In this document: one piece after another, positions 40,324 to 49,981 of the stretch | Numbering within the stretch: position 1 is the first letter of the stretch | How the letters are laid out: each line of letters begins with the position of its first letter | Origin: Pantoea sp. RIT-PI-b | Lineage (GTDB): Bacteria > Pseudomonadota > Gammaproteobacteria > Enterobacterales > Enterobacteriaceae | Reading direction: 5' to 3' | Assembly (NCBI RefSeq): GCF_001187905.1 | Contig: NZ_LGIS01000013.1 | Coordinates: 1-64,000, forward strand | DNA: 64,000 bases | Program-made: the position numbers and the translations under genes | Notes under the pieces: model-generated | Seen by the model: the letters and a program-made list of their open reading frames with translations, nothing else | Database searches by the model: none | What the model was told of the DNA's origin: nothing

Positions 40324-40370
40324 CGTTGCCTCCTGGCTTAATTACGTGTCGTTAACAAAAAGGGGGGCGG

Positions 40371-40399
40371 ATTGTAGCAGCGCCCCAGCTCGTTGGCGA
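40371..40399 (-). promoter_or_regulatory. Candidate psd-mscM promoter
   Basis: Minus strand: -35 TCGCCA (40394-40399), 17-bp spacer, extended -10 TGC-TACAAT (40371-40376). The start would be near 40364, about 40 nt before psd. E. coli psd also has a sigma-E promoter; I could not identify its counterpart. Confidence 0.5.
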
Positions 40400-40416
40400 A
40401 TGTGCCGTTGTACTCG

Positions 40417-41472
40417 TTAATCTGCGTCGGAGGAAAAGTTTTTACGCGTCTTTACCTGCGCCATACTCTCCAGAATTCGGTGGTAGTTATCGAAGCGGGA
40501 GATATCAATTTTGCCTTCTTCTACCGCTTCGCGAATCGCGCAGCCGGGATCGGTATCATGCTTACAGTCGCGGAAACGACAACTGCCGAGAAACTCACGG
40601 AATTCGACAAATCCACGCGTCACTTGTTCCGGCTCCAGGTGCCATAAACCGAACTCGCGCACGCCCGGGGAGTCGATCACGTCGCCACCTGCCGGGAAGT
40701 GATAGAGGCGTGAAGCGGTGGTGGTGTGTTGTCCAAGACCAGAAACGTTCGAGACATCGTTGGTCAGAATTTCAGCCGCCACATCCAGGCCAAGCAGGTT
40801 ATTCAACAGGCTGGATTTGCCCACGCCGGATTGACCAGCAAAGATGCTGACGCGACCGGTTAAGGCGCTTTCCAGCTCAACCAGGCCATCTTTGGCGTGG
40901 CTGGACACCATCAATACGCGATAACCAATGTTGCGATAGATCTCCATCTGTTCGTCGACAAACGCGCGACCTTCGGCATCCAGCAGATCGGTTTTATTGA
41001 GAACCAGCAGTGGCTCGACGCCAAGGGTTTCGCTGGCCACCAGATAGCGATCGATGATGTTAAGCGACAGCTCCGGCAGGATCGCCGAAACAATAATGAT
41101 CTGATCGATGTTAGCGGCGATCGGTTTCACGCCGTCATAGAAGTCGGGGCGGGTTAGCACCGTTTTGCGATCGTGCACCGCTTCAACGATCCCTTTGCCG
41201 CCGCCAATGGCCACGCGCCACAACACACGATCGCCGGTGACCAGCGAGCGAATGGTGCGGCGGATGTTGCAGCGATGCACAACGCCTTCGCTATCTTCCA
41301 CGTCTGCGTGCATGCCGAAACGGCTGATCACCACGCCATCAGCCGCTTCTCCAAACAGGCTATCATCCGGCTCCGGCTTATCACTCCGTTGCTGCAGACG
41401 ACGCTGATGGTTGGCGCTTACGCGACGTTGTTGACCTTTCGACAGTTTGTTTTTACTCACGCATCCTCTCAC
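40417..41472 (-). CDS. rsgA: Ribosome small subunit GTPase RsgA
   Basis: 351-aa circularly permuted GTPase that tests and releases late 30S assembly intermediates. N-terminal basic region and OB fold (about 35-110), G4 [11 protein letters not shown]-loop [14 protein letters not shown]3 DSPG, and a C-terminal zinc finger with [15 protein letters not shown]. Domain order G4-G1-G3 is the family's permutation. Divergent from orn, 91 nt between starts. 93 nt separate it from psd. Confidence 0.97.
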   Translation of the reverse strand: MRGCVSKNKLSKGQQRRVSANHQRRLQQRSDKPEPDDSLFGEAADGVVISRFGMHADVEDSEGVVHRCNIRRTIRSLVTGDRVLWRVAIGGGKGIVEAVHDRKTVLTRPDFYDGVKPIAANIDQIIIVSAILPELSLNIIDRYLVASETLGVEPLLVLNKTDLLDAEGRAFVDEQMEIYRNIGYRVLMVSSHAKDGLVELESALTGRVSIFAGQSGVGKSSLLNNLLGLDVAAEILTNDVSNVSGLGQHTTTASRLYHFPAGGDVIDSPGVREFGLWHLEPEQVTRGFVEFREFLGSCRFRDCKHDTDPGCAIREAVEEGKIDISRFDNYHRILESMAQVKTRKNFSSDAD

Positions 41473-41563
41473 GGCTTTCGCCAGGCTTCGCCCTGCTGGG
41501 CAAAACGTCTATGATACACCTGAAATGAGTTTAATGACGACTTTGGCAACAGGCGGGAAACGC

Positions 41564-42112
41564 ATGACAGCTGGAAATGAAAACAACCTGATTTGGATCG
41601 ACCTCGAAATGACCGGATTAGATCCGGAGCGCGATCGCATTATTGAGATCGCCACCATCGTCACCGATGCCAATCTCAACATCCTGGCAGAAGGTCCGGT
41701 ATTCGCGGTGCATCAATCTGACGATCAGCTGGCGCTGATGGATGACTGGAACGTTCGTACCCACACCAATAGCGGTTTAGTGGCGCGCGTAAAGGCCAGC
41801 CAGCACGACGATCGCGCTGCGGAGCTGGCCACCATCGAATTCCTGAAACAGTGGGTGCCGGCCAATACCTCGCCGATTTGCGGCAATAGCATTGGTCAGG
41901 ATCGCCGCTTTCTTTTCAAGTACATGCCTGAGCTGGAAGCCTATTTCCACTATCGCTATCTTGACGTCAGCACGCTGAAAGAGCTGGCTCGCCGCTGGAA
42001 ACCGGATATTTTGCCAGGCTTCAAAAAATCCGGCAGCCACCAGGCGCTGGATGATATTCGTGAGTCTGTCGCAGAGTTGGCTTACTACCGCGAACACTTC
42101 TTGCAGCTTTAA
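41564..42112 (+). CDS. orn: Oligoribonuclease
   Basis: 182-aa DEDDh 3'-5' exonuclease that degrades 2-5 nt RNAs, including pGpG from cyclic di-GMP turnover; essential in E. coli. Catalytic residues in [15 protein letters not shown] (D and E near 13-15), the second DEDD aspartate in the [11 protein letters not shown] segment, and [11 protein letters not shown] near the C-terminus. Start at MTAGNENN chosen by homology; the frame is open for 39 more codons upstream without similarity. The glyV promoter begins about 85 nt after its stop. Confidence 0.97.
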   Translation: MTAGNENNLIWIDLEMTGLDPERDRIIEIATIVTDANLNILAEGPVFAVHQSDDQLALMDDWNVRTHTNSGLVARVKASQHDDRAAELATIEFLKQWVPANTSPICGNSIGQDRRFLFKYMPELEAYFHYRYLDVSTLKELARRWKPDILPGFKKSGSHQALDDIRESVAELAYYREHFLQL

Positions 42113-42196
42113 TCGACGGTGGGTGCGCAGGAAATCATCAGGTTGTCGATTAAAGCAGCGATCGAGCGGAAAGCGCAAAATTTTGCTTTTAGACTC

Positions 42197-42224
42197 TTGC
42201 GACTGAAAGGATTTCTCGTATAAT
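42197..42224 (+). promoter_or_regulatory. Promoter of the tRNA-Gly cluster
   Basis: -35 TTGCGA (42197-42202), 16-bp spacer, perfect -10 TATAAT (42219-42224), then GC-rich discriminator GCGCACCCCG, the signature of stringently controlled stable-RNA promoters. An A/T-rich block upstream could serve as UP element. Start near 42231, about 174 nt before the first tRNA. Confidence 0.9.
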
Positions 42225-42289
42225 GCGCACCCCGTACCGGTGAAGAATTTTATACGGAACGAAGCAGTACAGCGAAATACAGAATCGAG

Positions 42290-42394
42290 TAGTTAAGTTG
42301 GCAACAAGGCGGCAACTGAGCGAATATCTGGGAGCTTACTTCAGTAAGTGACCTGATTGAGTGAAGGCAGCCAACGCAGTCGCCAGCTTAAATA
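42290..42394 (+). repeat. Palindromic dispersed repeat, copy 1 (tRNA-Gly leader)
   Basis: About 105 nt containing the family core GCAACAAGGCGGCAACTGAG, GGGAGCTTAC, AGTAAGTGACC and GAAGGCAGCCAACGC. Ends are roughly complementary (AGTTAAGTTGGC with GCCAGCTTAAAT), so the transcript can fold into a long hairpin. It lies between the tRNA-Gly promoter and the first tRNA, so it is transcribed and must be removed during tRNA processing. Confidence 0.85.
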
Positions 42395-42404
42395 CGAAGA
42401 TTAT

Positions 42405-42480
<76 letters not shown>

Positions 42481-42506
42481 ATTTCGTTTAGCAGTAAACC
42501 TCTAAT

Positions 42507-42582
<76 letters not shown>

Positions 42583-42662
42583 GAGTTTGTAGTAAACCAT
42601 CCAAATCACGGATTTAGTCGTTAGCGTGGTTGTTGTGACAAAAATACGAAGAGTCAGAATCG

Positions 42663-42771
42663 CGTATTTTAGTTTGCAACAAGGCAGCAACTGAACGAAT
42701 CCCTGGGAGCTTACATGAGTAAGTAACCTGGGTGAGTGAAGGCAGCCAACGCAGTAGCAGACTAAAATACG
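42663..42771 (+). repeat. Palindromic dispersed repeat, copy 2 (between tRNA-Gly genes)
   Basis: 109-nt copy with perfect 11-bp complementary ends (CGTATTTTAGT / ACTAAAATACG) and the family core (GGGAGCTTAC, AGTAAGTAACC, GAAGGCAGCCAACGC). It lies in the spacer between the second and third tRNA-Gly. Its flanks (AGAATCG before, AATACGAAGATTATGCGGG after) match those of copy 1, so repeat plus tRNA appear to have been duplicated as a unit. Confidence 0.88.
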
Positions 42772-42779
42772 AAGATTAT

Positions 42780-42855
<76 letters not shown>

Positions 42856-43012
42856 GATTTTTATATTCACTAATGTTATTTGCCCTTAGGCGCAATCAGA
42901 ATTAAAACAGCTGCAGATCTTTATCGATCTCATGTGACATGGTTTTTTCTGGAAATTTTACACGCCTTGCTTGCACTCATGATGCCTGAGTCTGTCGCAG
43001 TTAGCTTACAGG

Positions 43013-43021
43013 TTATCCACA
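43013..43021 (+). promoter_or_regulatory. DnaA box 1
   Basis: TTATCCACA, an exact match to the high-affinity DnaA box consensus. It lies 158 nt past the last tRNA-Gly. Confidence 0.8.
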
Positions 43022-43080
43022 ATGTGCCTGCATCGTGCTGACGGCGTTTTCCCCGATATACAAAACTGTTTTGAACAGAG

Positions 43081-43089
43081 TTATCCACA
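43081..43089 (+). promoter_or_regulatory. DnaA box 2
   Basis: TTATCCACA, exact consensus, same orientation as box 1 and 68 nt from it (start to start). Confidence 0.8.
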
Positions 43090-43241
43090 GGCTCTGGAAT
43101 AACCCCTGCGCGCTAAACATGACGCAATTATTTACAGAAATACAACAAGTCCATGATTTATAATAATTTTTGGTTATTTCAGACTGTAATTTTACTCTTT
43201 AGACGAAATTACGATCTCCGTCACTATTCAGTTGGATAATT

Positions 43242-43250
43242 TTATTCACA
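43242..43250 (+). promoter_or_regulatory. DnaA box 3
   Basis: TTATTCACA, which fits the relaxed consensus TTWTNCACA. It is 3 nt from an opposite-strand box. Confidence 0.6.
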
Positions 43251-43253
43251 GCA

Positions 43254-43262
43254 TGTGGAAAA
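43254..43262 (-). promoter_or_regulatory. DnaA box 4
   Basis: TTTTCCACA on the minus strand, which fits TTWTNCACA. It forms a tight head-to-head pair with box 3, 26 nt before the end of queG. Confidence 0.6.
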
Positions 43263-43288
43263 GAGTTTTATCCTGTGCAACTGCTCAA

Positions 43289-44428
43289 TCACGCATCACG
43301 TGGCAGGCCTTTTTCGACGGCGCGCACCAGCCGCTGTTTCTTCGCTGGCTGCACTTCTACTGCCTGCGCTGCGCGTTTTTGCAACTGCTGTGCCATCGCC
43401 CACTCAATATGCTCATCAAGCAGCGGATGCTCGCCACTGCGTGATGCTAATGCCGCCATATTTTCCTCTGTCCACGGCGCATTGCCTAAAGCCACGGCAA
43501 TGTTTCGCAACCAGCGTAAATGCCCAATACGTCGAATCGCTGACCCTTCGGTAATGCGCAGGAACTTGGCTTCATCCCATTTGAACAGATCGGTCAGCGG
43601 CGGCGCGTGTAGTACGGCGCGCGGGGAGAAATCATCTTCATCGGTCAGTTGGCCGTAGCGATTCCACGGGCAAATCAGCTGGCAATCGTCGCAACCATAA
43701 ATTCGATTACCAATCAGCGGACGGAACTCTTCGGGAATTGCGCCTTCCAATTCGATGGTGAGATAGGAGATGCAGCGGCGCGCATCCACTACGTAAGGCT
43801 CGACGATAGCGGCAGTAGGGCAGATGGTGATGCAGGCGACACAGCGCCCACACTGCTCTTCCTGGGGCTGATCGACCGGCAGCGGCAGATCAATTAGCAG
43901 CTCGCCAAGGAAGAACCATGAGCCGGCTTCACGATTGAGAATCAGCGAATGTTTACCGGTCCAGCCCAGTCCCGCTTTAGCGGCAATCGGGCGTTCGAGA
44001 ATGGGCGCGGAATCGACGAACGGACGAAAATTGAGTTCGCCGCAGTGCGCCTGAATCATTTCTCCGAGCTTTTTCAGTCGATTGCGTAATACTTTGTGAT
44101 AGTCGCGGCCAAGGGCATAGCGGCTAACATAGCCAAGCTGAGGATTTTTTAACGTGCTGGCAAAAGCGGCTTTGGCAGGAAGGTAGTTCATGCGCACGCT
44201 AATCACGCGCAGCGTGCCAGGCAGCAGTTCATGCGGACGCGCGCGCATCATGCCGTGGCGCGCCATCCAATCCATCTCGCCGTGATACTGCTTATCCAGC
44301 CACGCCTGCAGTTTGGGCTCTTCGGCGCTGAGATCGGTATCGCAAATACCAACCTGTTGGAAACCGAGTTCGCGTCCCCACTGTTTAATTTGTTGAGCGA
44401 GCTGCTGAAGATCGAGAGGGTATGACAT
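43289..44428 (-). CDS. queG: Epoxyqueuosine reductase
   Basis: 379-aa cobalamin- and iron-sulfur-dependent enzyme that does the last step of queuosine synthesis in tRNA (epoxyqueuosine to queuosine). Two [4Fe-4S] binding clusters are visible: CGRCVACITICPTAAI and CDDCQLICPWNRY. N-terminal cobalamin-binding domain with GYVSRYALGRDYHKVLRNRL and the catalytic-aspartate segment FVDSAPILERP. Length equals E. coli QueG. Its ATG overlaps that of the divergent nnr by two bases, and it lacks a good SD. Confidence 0.96.
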   Translation of the reverse strand: MSYPLDLQQLAQQIKQWGRELGFQQVGICDTDLSAEEPKLQAWLDKQYHGEMDWMARHGMMRARPHELLPGTLRVISVRMNYLPAKAAFASTLKNPQLGYVSRYALGRDYHKVLRNRLKKLGEMIQAHCGELNFRPFVDSAPILERPIAAKAGLGWTGKHSLILNREAGSWFFLGELLIDLPLPVDQPQEEQCGRCVACITICPTAAIVEPYVVDARRCISYLTIELEGAIPEEFRPLIGNRIYGCDDCQLICPWNRYGQLTDEDDFSPRAVLHAPPLTDLFKWDEAKFLRITEGSAIRRIGHLRWLRNIAVALGNAPWTEENMAALASRSGEHPLLDEHIEWAMAQQLQKRAAQAVEVQPAKKQRLVRAVEKGLPRDA

Positions 44429-45944
44429 GAGAAACCAGGCAATTGAAGCAAACGCGCGCAGTTTAACACACTCTGTCTGGCCTGCGCAGGCGATGGCACA
44501 ACTGGAACGTGATGCTGCCGATAGCCTGGGCTTAACGCTGTTTGAGTTGATGCAACGCGCCGGACAGGCGAGCTATGAATTAGCTCGCCACCTCTGGCCG
44601 CAGGCGCAGCACTGGTTGGTTCTGTGCGGGCACGGCAATAACGGCGGCGATGGTTATGTGGTGGCGCGATTAGCGCAGGCAGCAGGCGTAAATGTGACGC
44701 TGCTGGCGTGTGAAAGCAGCAAGGCTTTGCCGGAAGAGGCGCAGCAAGCGCAAGACGCATGGCTGGCGGCGGGCGGCGTGATCCATGCAGCGGATGCGCC
44801 CTGGCCACAGCAAGTTGATGTGATAGTCGATGCGCTGCTCGGCACCGGGCTCAATCGCGCGCCAGCCGCGCCCTACGATCGCTTAATCGACATGGCTAAT
44901 TCGCACGCCGCGCCGGTGCTGGCGATTGATATTCCTTCTGGTCTGGTGGCGGCAAATGGCACGGCGCCGGGCGCGACCATCATCGCCGATCACACGCTTA
45001 GCATGATTGCCCTCAAACCCGGCCAGTTAACCGGCAAGGCGCGTGATTACGTGGGCATTTTGCATAATGATGAGTTGGGCTTGTCCTCCTTCCTGTGCGC
45101 TGAACAGGCACCTGTTTCACGCTATGACGCCAATGATTTAGCGCGCTGGCTTAAACCGCGCCGCGCCACCTCACATAAAGGCGATCAGGGGCGTTTGTTA
45201 GTCGTCGGCGGCGATAGCGGCACGGCGGGTGCCATTCGCATGACCGGTGAAGCGGCTCTGCGCAGTGGCGCCGGGCTTGTACGTGTGCTCACGCATGAAG
45301 ATAATATTGGCCCGATTCTCACCGCGCGGCCGGAATTAATGGTTGATGCGCTCAGTGATGAGCGTCTCGAACGGGCACTGGAGTGGGCCGATGTGATTGC
45401 CGTTGGACCGGGACTCGGCCAGCGCGATTGGGCTCAGAAGGCACTGAAAAAGATTGCGGCCAGTGAAAAGCCAATGCTTTGGGATGCGGATGCGCTTAAC
45501 CTGCTGGCAATCAAGCAGGATAACCGTCAGAATCGCATCATTACGCCCCATCCTGGTGAAGCTGCGCGCTTGCTGGGGATGAAAACCAGTGAAATTGAAA
45601 GTGACCGCTTACATGCAGCGCATGCCTTGGTAAAACGCTACGGCGGCGTGGTGGTACTGAAAGGCGCGGGCACGATCATTGCCAGCGCGGCGGGTGAAGT
45701 TGCCATTGCCGATGTCGGCAATGCGGGCATGGCATCCGGCGGCATGGGCGATGTATTGAGCGGTATTATTGCGGCCCTGCTGGGCCAGAAATTGACACTA
45801 TTTGAGGCAGCCTGCGCAGGCTGTGTCGCGCATGGGGCAACTGCCGATGCCATTGCGCGTCAGCGTGGTACGCGCGGCATGTTAGCCACTGATTTGTTCG
45901 AACTGCTGTGGCAGTTTGTTAATCCAGAGATGATCCAACAATAA
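44427..45944 (+). CDS. nnr: Bifunctional NAD(P)H-hydrate repair enzyme
   Basis: 505-aa two-domain enzyme that repairs damaged NADH and NADPH. The N-terminal epimerase domain (about 1-220, with CGHGNNGGDGYVVARLA and VDALLGTGLNRAP) interconverts R- and S-hydrates; the C-terminal domain (about 230-500, with HKGDQGRLLVVGGD, MLWDADALNLLA, TPHPGEAARLLG and NAGMASGGMGDVLSG) dehydrates S-NAD(P)HX using ADP. E. coli Nnr is 515 aa. SD GAGAGGG precedes the ATG. First gene of the long rightward nnr-tsaE-amiB-mutL-miaA-hfq-hflX run. Confidence 0.96.
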   Translation: MRNQAIEANARSLTHSVWPAQAMAQLERDAADSLGLTLFELMQRAGQASYELARHLWPQAQHWLVLCGHGNNGGDGYVVARLAQAAGVNVTLLACESSKALPEEAQQAQDAWLAAGGVIHAADAPWPQQVDVIVDALLGTGLNRAPAAPYDRLIDMANSHAAPVLAIDIPSGLVAANGTAPGATIIADHTLSMIALKPGQLTGKARDYVGILHNDELGLSSFLCAEQAPVSRYDANDLARWLKPRRATSHKGDQGRLLVVGGDSGTAGAIRMTGEAALRSGAGLVRVLTHEDNIGPILTARPELMVDALSDERLERALEWADVIAVGPGLGQRDWAQKALKKIAASEKPMLWDADALNLLAIKQDNRQNRIITPHPGEAARLLGMKTSEIESDRLHAAHALVKRYGGVVVLKGAGTIIASAAGEVAIADVGNAGMASGGMGDVLSGIIAALLGQKLTLFEAACAGCVAHGATADAIARQRGTRGMLATDLFELLWQFVNPEMIQQ

Positions 45945-45947
45945 AGC

Positions 45948-46424
45948 ATGAAGAGCTGTGTTATCCCTTTGCCCGATGAGGCGGCAACCCTGAATCTGGG
46001 TGCGCAATTGGCGCGCGTCTGCAATAGCGCGCTGGTGATCTATCTTTATGGCGATCTGGGTGCCGGAAAAACCACCTTTAGTCGTGGCTTTCTGCAGGCG
46101 CTCGGCCATCAAGGTAACGTTAAAAGTCCAACTTACACCTTGGTTGAGCCCTACGAATTGGGTTCGCGCACGCTCTACCATTTCGATCTCTATCGTCTCG
46201 CCGATCCCGAAGAGCTGGAGTTTATGGGCATTCGTGACTATTTCACCGGCGATGCGCTATGTCTGGTGGAGTGGCCGCAACAGGGCACTGGCGTATTGCC
46301 TGAACCCGATTTAGCGCTGACGCTGCGCTACGTTGACGCGGCACGTGAAGCCGAAATAAGTGCAGTTTCCGCTATTGGCGAAGCGCTGTTACACCAATTC
46401 CAGCAAGGCAGGGATCAGGCATGA
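45948..46424 (+). CDS. tsaE: tRNA threonylcarbamoyladenosine synthesis ATPase TsaE
   Basis: 158-aa P-loop ATPase that regulates the TsaD-TsaB complex making t6A37 in ANN-decoding tRNAs; essential in E. coli. Walker A in [15 protein letters not shown] (about 35-49), switch segment [25 protein letters not shown], and WPQQGTG. Starts 3 nt after nnr and overlaps amiB by 4 nt (ATGA), so translation is coupled. Confidence 0.96.
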   Translation: MKSCVIPLPDEAATLNLGAQLARVCNSALVIYLYGDLGAGKTTFSRGFLQALGHQGNVKSPTYTLVEPYELGSRTLYHFDLYRLADPEELEFMGIRDYFTGDALCLVEWPQQGTGVLPEPDLALTLRYVDAAREAEISAVSAIGEALLHQFQQGRDQA

Positions 46425-48082
46425 TGTCACGGATGAAAATCATTGTACTGGGCTTGCTGTGCCTGTTTTCTGTCTCGGCGCTCTCTGCCACTTTGTCAGA
46501 TATCAAAGTCGAGAATGGCGATAGCCAGGCTACCGTCACGCTGAGCTTTAATGGCCAGCCGGTGTATGGTTTTTTCCCGCTGCATAATCCCAATCGCGTG
46601 GTGCTGGATATTCGTCAAAGCGGCGCCATCAAAGGTTTGCCGTTGAATTTCAGCGGTGAAAACATTGTGCAGCGCATTCGTCACAGCCAGCCGAAAGATA
46701 AGCAGAGCCTGCGTCTGGTGTTCGAACTGACGCAGGCCGCACAAACTCGCGCCAGCACGCAGCGTGATGGCAATAATTATCGCGTGGTGTTCACTATTCG
46801 CGGCACGCAGCCAGCGAAACGTACCACCGCCGCGGCGCCGGTCACAACGGCGCGTGAAAGCCAGAATCAGAGCCGCAGCCAAAGCAATCCCTTTAACGCC
46901 AATCAGGTTACCGCCGTCACCAGCAGCGATACCACCGTTCGTCCCGGCGGAGCGTTAAGCCGCAACGATGTGGTGATTGTGGCGATTGATGCCGGACACG
47001 GCGGTCAGGATCCAGGTGCATCCGGCCAGCACGGTTTGCACGAGAAAAACGTCACCATCTCAATTGCGCGGAAATTGAAGGCGCTAATGGATCGGGATCC
47101 GATGTTCAAGCCGGTTCTGACGCGTAATGGCGACTACTTCATCTCGGTAATGGGCCGTTCCGAGGTTGCGCGTAAAGAGAACGCCAACCTGTTGGTTTCG
47201 ATTCACGCGGACGCCGCGCCAAACCACTCGGCCACGGGCGCATCGGTTTGGGTGCTGTCAAATCGTCGCGCCAATAACGAAATGGCTAACTGGCTGGAGC
47301 AAAAAGAGAAACAATCTGAGCTGCTGGGTGGCGCAGGCGATTTGCTGGCGAACAGCCAGGCCGATCCCTATCTCAGCCAGGCAGTATTGGATCTGCAGTT
47401 TGGTCATTCACAGCGCGTAGGCTATGACGTTGCCGTCAAAGTCTTGCAGCAACTGCGCGGTATTACGCCGCTGCATAAACGTCTGCCGGAACATGCCAGC
47501 CTTGGCGTATTACGTTCCCCGGATATTCCTTCTTTACTGGTCGAAACCGGCTTTATCAGTAATGCCGCGGAGGAGCGGCTGCTTGGCAGCAGCGCGTATC
47601 AGGAGAAAATTGCTCAGTCGATTTATAAAGGCTTGCGCAATTATTTCCTCACGCATCCGCTGCAATCGATCCCAAAGGAGGAAAACCGGCCGCTGGACAG
47701 CGCACCAGCGGTTAGCGTCGCCAGCAACCCGGCGACCGGCACGGTGCAATATACCGGCGCGACGCAGCGTCATACCGTCACGCGGGGCGAAACGCTGTCA
47801 GGCATTGCGGCAAAATATGGCGTGAGCATGGCGACGTTACGTGAGATGAATAGTCTGAAGCGCGATGTGGTTTGGGTTGGTCAGCGCCTGAAGGTGCCAG
47901 CGAAATCCAGCGTCAGCGTTGCGGCCACGAGCCGTCCAACGCGACATAAAGTGGTGCGCGGCGATTCGCTAACGGCCATTGCCGCACACTATGGCGTGAG
48001 CTCGAAAGCCATCATGCAGGCGAATAACATGAAGTCGAGCAATGTGATGCTGGGGCAAAACTTAAAAATTCCGCAATCCTGA
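46421..48082 (+). CDS. amiB: N-acetylmuramoyl-L-alanine amidase AmiB
   Basis: 553-aa periplasmic zinc amidase that splits septal peptidoglycan during cell separation, activated by EnvC. Signal peptide about 1-27, AMIN targeting domain (about 28-130), a low-complexity linker, the amidase_3 domain (about 187-410) with [20 protein letters not shown] and [10 protein letters not shown], then two LysM repeats (about 449-495, 508-552). I recall E. coli AmiB as 445 aa with a single LysM, so the longer C-terminus is a visible difference. Confidence 0.95.
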   Translation: MMSRMKIIVLGLLCLFSVSALSATLSDIKVENGDSQATVTLSFNGQPVYGFFPLHNPNRVVLDIRQSGAIKGLPLNFSGENIVQRIRHSQPKDKQSLRLVFELTQAAQTRASTQRDGNNYRVVFTIRGTQPAKRTTAAAPVTTARESQNQSRSQSNPFNANQVTAVTSSDTTVRPGGALSRNDVVIVAIDAGHGGQDPGASGQHGLHEKNVTISIARKLKALMDRDPMFKPVLTRNGDYFISVMGRSEVARKENANLLVSIHADAAPNHSATGASVWVLSNRRANNEMANWLEQKEKQSELLGGAGDLLANSQADPYLSQAVLDLQFGHSQRVGYDVAVKVLQQLRGITPLHKRLPEHASLGVLRSPDIPSLLVETGFISNAAEERLLGSSAYQEKIAQSIYKGLRNYFLTHPLQSIPKEENRPLDSAPAVSVASNPATGTVQYTGATQRHTVTRGETLSGIAAKYGVSMATLREMNSLKRDVVWVGQRLKVPAKSSVSVAATSRPTRHKVVRGDSLTAIAAHYGVSSKAIMQANNMKSSNVMLGQNLKIPQS

Positions 48083-48124
48083 TTATTGGCTCCCTGTGAG
48101 CCAATCCGCAGAAGGATCACCACC

Positions 48125-49981
48125 ATGCCAATACAGATTTTACCGCCGCAGCTGGCGAACCAAATTGCCGCAGGCGAAGTGGTTGAGCGCCCGGCGTCGG
48201 TCGTAAAAGAGCTGGTGGAAAACAGCCTCGACGCCGGTGCCACGCGCATTGATGTCGATATCGAGAAAGGCGGCGCTAAGCTTATCCGCATTCGCGACAA
48301 CGGCTGTGGTATCGCTAAAGCTGAACTGGCGATGGCGCTGGCGCGGCATGCGACCAGTAAAATTGCGTCACTTGACGACCTTGAAGCGATAATGAGCCTC
48401 GGTTTCCGTGGCGAAGCGCTCGCCAGTATCAGCTCCGTTTCGCGCTTAACCCTGACTTCGCGCACGGCCGATCAAACTGAAGCGTGGCAAGCCTATGCCG
48501 AAGGGCGCGATATGGATGTGACGGTGAAACCGGCTGCGCATCCGGTGGGCACCTCGCTGGAAGTGCTCGACCTGTTCTACAACACGCCCGCACGCCGCAA
48601 ATTCATGCGCACCGAAAAGACCGAATTTACCCATATCGACGAGGTGATCCGTCGCATTGCGTTGGCCCGCTTTGATGTGGCGATTTCGCTGAGCCACAAC
48701 GGCAAGCTGATGCGCCAGTATCGCGCGGTGAGTGAAGATGCGCAGCGGGAGCGGCGGCTAGGTGCGATTTGTGGCACCACATTTATGCAGCATGCGTTGC
48801 GTATTGAGTGGCAGCATGACGATTTAGCGCTGCGCGGTTGGGTCGCCGATCCAAACGGTTCGCGTCAGGTTACCGATCTGCAATATTGCTACGTCAACGG
48901 ACGCATGATGCGTGACAAGCTGATCAATCACGCGATTCGCCAGGCGTATCAAACACAGCTTGGCGACGATCAGCAGCCGGCATATGTGCTCTATCTGGAG
49001 ATCGATCCACATCAGGTGGATGTTAATGTGCACCCGGCTAAGCATGAGGTGCGTTTCCACCAGTCACGTTTGGTACACGACTTTATCTGGCAAGGCGTGA
49101 TGAGTGCACTGCAAGCCAGCCGCGCCGCGGAATTACCCATTTCACATGCTGAAGAACCTGCACCCAAGTGGCAGCCAGAAAATCGTCAGGCGGCGGGGGC
49201 TAATCACTTTGCCCAGCCGGGCAACACGCCACGCAGCGGTGGTGGTCCTGCTGCTGGCGCCAGTGCGAGTTGGCAAAGTAAGGAACCCAGTTACAGTGCG
49301 CGTGAAGGGTCGGCCTACAAGCAGTTGATCAAAACGCCAGTCGCCGAGGTCGCGCGTGCTGCGCCCGTTCCTGCGCCGATACCCGCCAGGCAGCCTGAAG
49401 CGCGTGAAGCCCCGTTGGCTGCTCACGCACAAAGTTTCGGGCGCGTGTTAAGTGTGTTGCAGGAACGCTACGCGCTGCTGGAACGCGGTAATCAACTGCA
49501 ACTATTATCGTTGGCGGTTGCCGCTCGCTGGCTAAAACAGGCCCAACTGCAACCAGGGGAAGAGGGATTAAAACCGCAGCCGTTACTGATCCCGGTTCGC
49601 CTGAAAATTGCTGCGCCGGAGCTGGCTGTTATTGATGCGCAATCGACGCTGCTACGCTTAATGGGCATTGATTTACAACGAGAAGGGCAGCATGTGACGC
49701 TACGCGCGGTTCCTTTACCGTTACGAACACAAAATTTACAAATCTTGATTCCAGAACTGTTAGGCTACCTGGCCCGGCAGCAAGAGATTTCTGTATCCGC
49801 GTTGGCTCAATGGCTGGCGCGTCGAGATGATGCAGAAGACGCTCACTGGAATCACTCGCAGGCGATTGCACTGCTGGCAGAGCTGGAAAGGCTCTGTCCG
49901 CAACTGCTGAAGTCGCCGCCTTCAGGTCTGTTACAGACCATTGAGATTGAGAGCGCGATTAACGCGTTGAAGCATGAGTGA
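48125..49981 (+). CDS. mutL: DNA mismatch repair protein MutL
   Basis: 618-aa GHKL ATPase that links MutS mismatch recognition to MutH and UvrD. N-terminal ATPase motifs [40 protein letters not shown] and a [13 protein letters not shown] segment; a Pro/Ala/Gln-rich flexible linker (about 340-430); and the C-terminal dimerisation domain. No metal-binding DQHA(X)2E(X)4E endonuclease motif is seen, as expected for a MutH-containing lineage. Start at MPIQILPP with AAGGA upstream. The last 8 nt overlap miaA. Confidence 0.97.
   Translation: MPIQILPPQLANQIAAGEVVERPASVVKELVENSLDAGATRIDVDIEKGGAKLIRIRDNGCGIAKAELAMALARHATSKIASLDDLEAIMSLGFRGEALASISSVSRLTLTSRTADQTEAWQAYAEGRDMDVTVKPAAHPVGTSLEVLDLFYNTPARRKFMRTEKTEFTHIDEVIRRIALARFDVAISLSHNGKLMRQYRAVSEDAQRERRLGAICGTTFMQHALRIEWQHDDLALRGWVADPNGSRQVTDLQYCYVNGRMMRDKLINHAIRQAYQTQLGDDQQPAYVLYLEIDPHQVDVNVHPAKHEVRFHQSRLVHDFIWQGVMSALQASRAAELPISHAEEPAPKWQPENRQAAGANHFAQPGNTPRSGGGPAAGASASWQSKEPSYSAREGSAYKQLIKTPVAEVARAAPVPAPIPARQPEAREAPLAAHAQSFGRVLSVLQERYALLERGNQLQLLSLAVAARWLKQAQLQPGEEGLKPQPLLIPVRLKIAAPELAVIDAQSTLLRLMGIDLQREGQHVTLRAVPLPLRTQNLQILIPELLGYLARQQEISVSALAQWLARRDDAEDAHWNHSQAIALLAELERLCPQLLKSPPSGLLQTIEIESAINALKHE

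Larger units (their letters stand above)
42856..43288. other. datA: datA-like region with DnaA boxes
   Basis: 433 nt without a gene between the tRNA-Gly cluster and convergent queG, which is where E. coli has datA, the site that promotes DnaA-ATP hydrolysis after replication starts. It has two perfect DnaA boxes TTATCCACA (43013-43021, 43081-43089), a TTATTCACA box (43242-43250) and an opposite-strand TTTTCCACA box (43254-43262); both fit TTWTNCACA. A weaker TTTTACACG is at 42956-42964. An A/T-rich stretch (about 43120-43240) separates the pairs. I found no clear IHF consensus, which E. coli datA requires. Confidence 0.78.
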
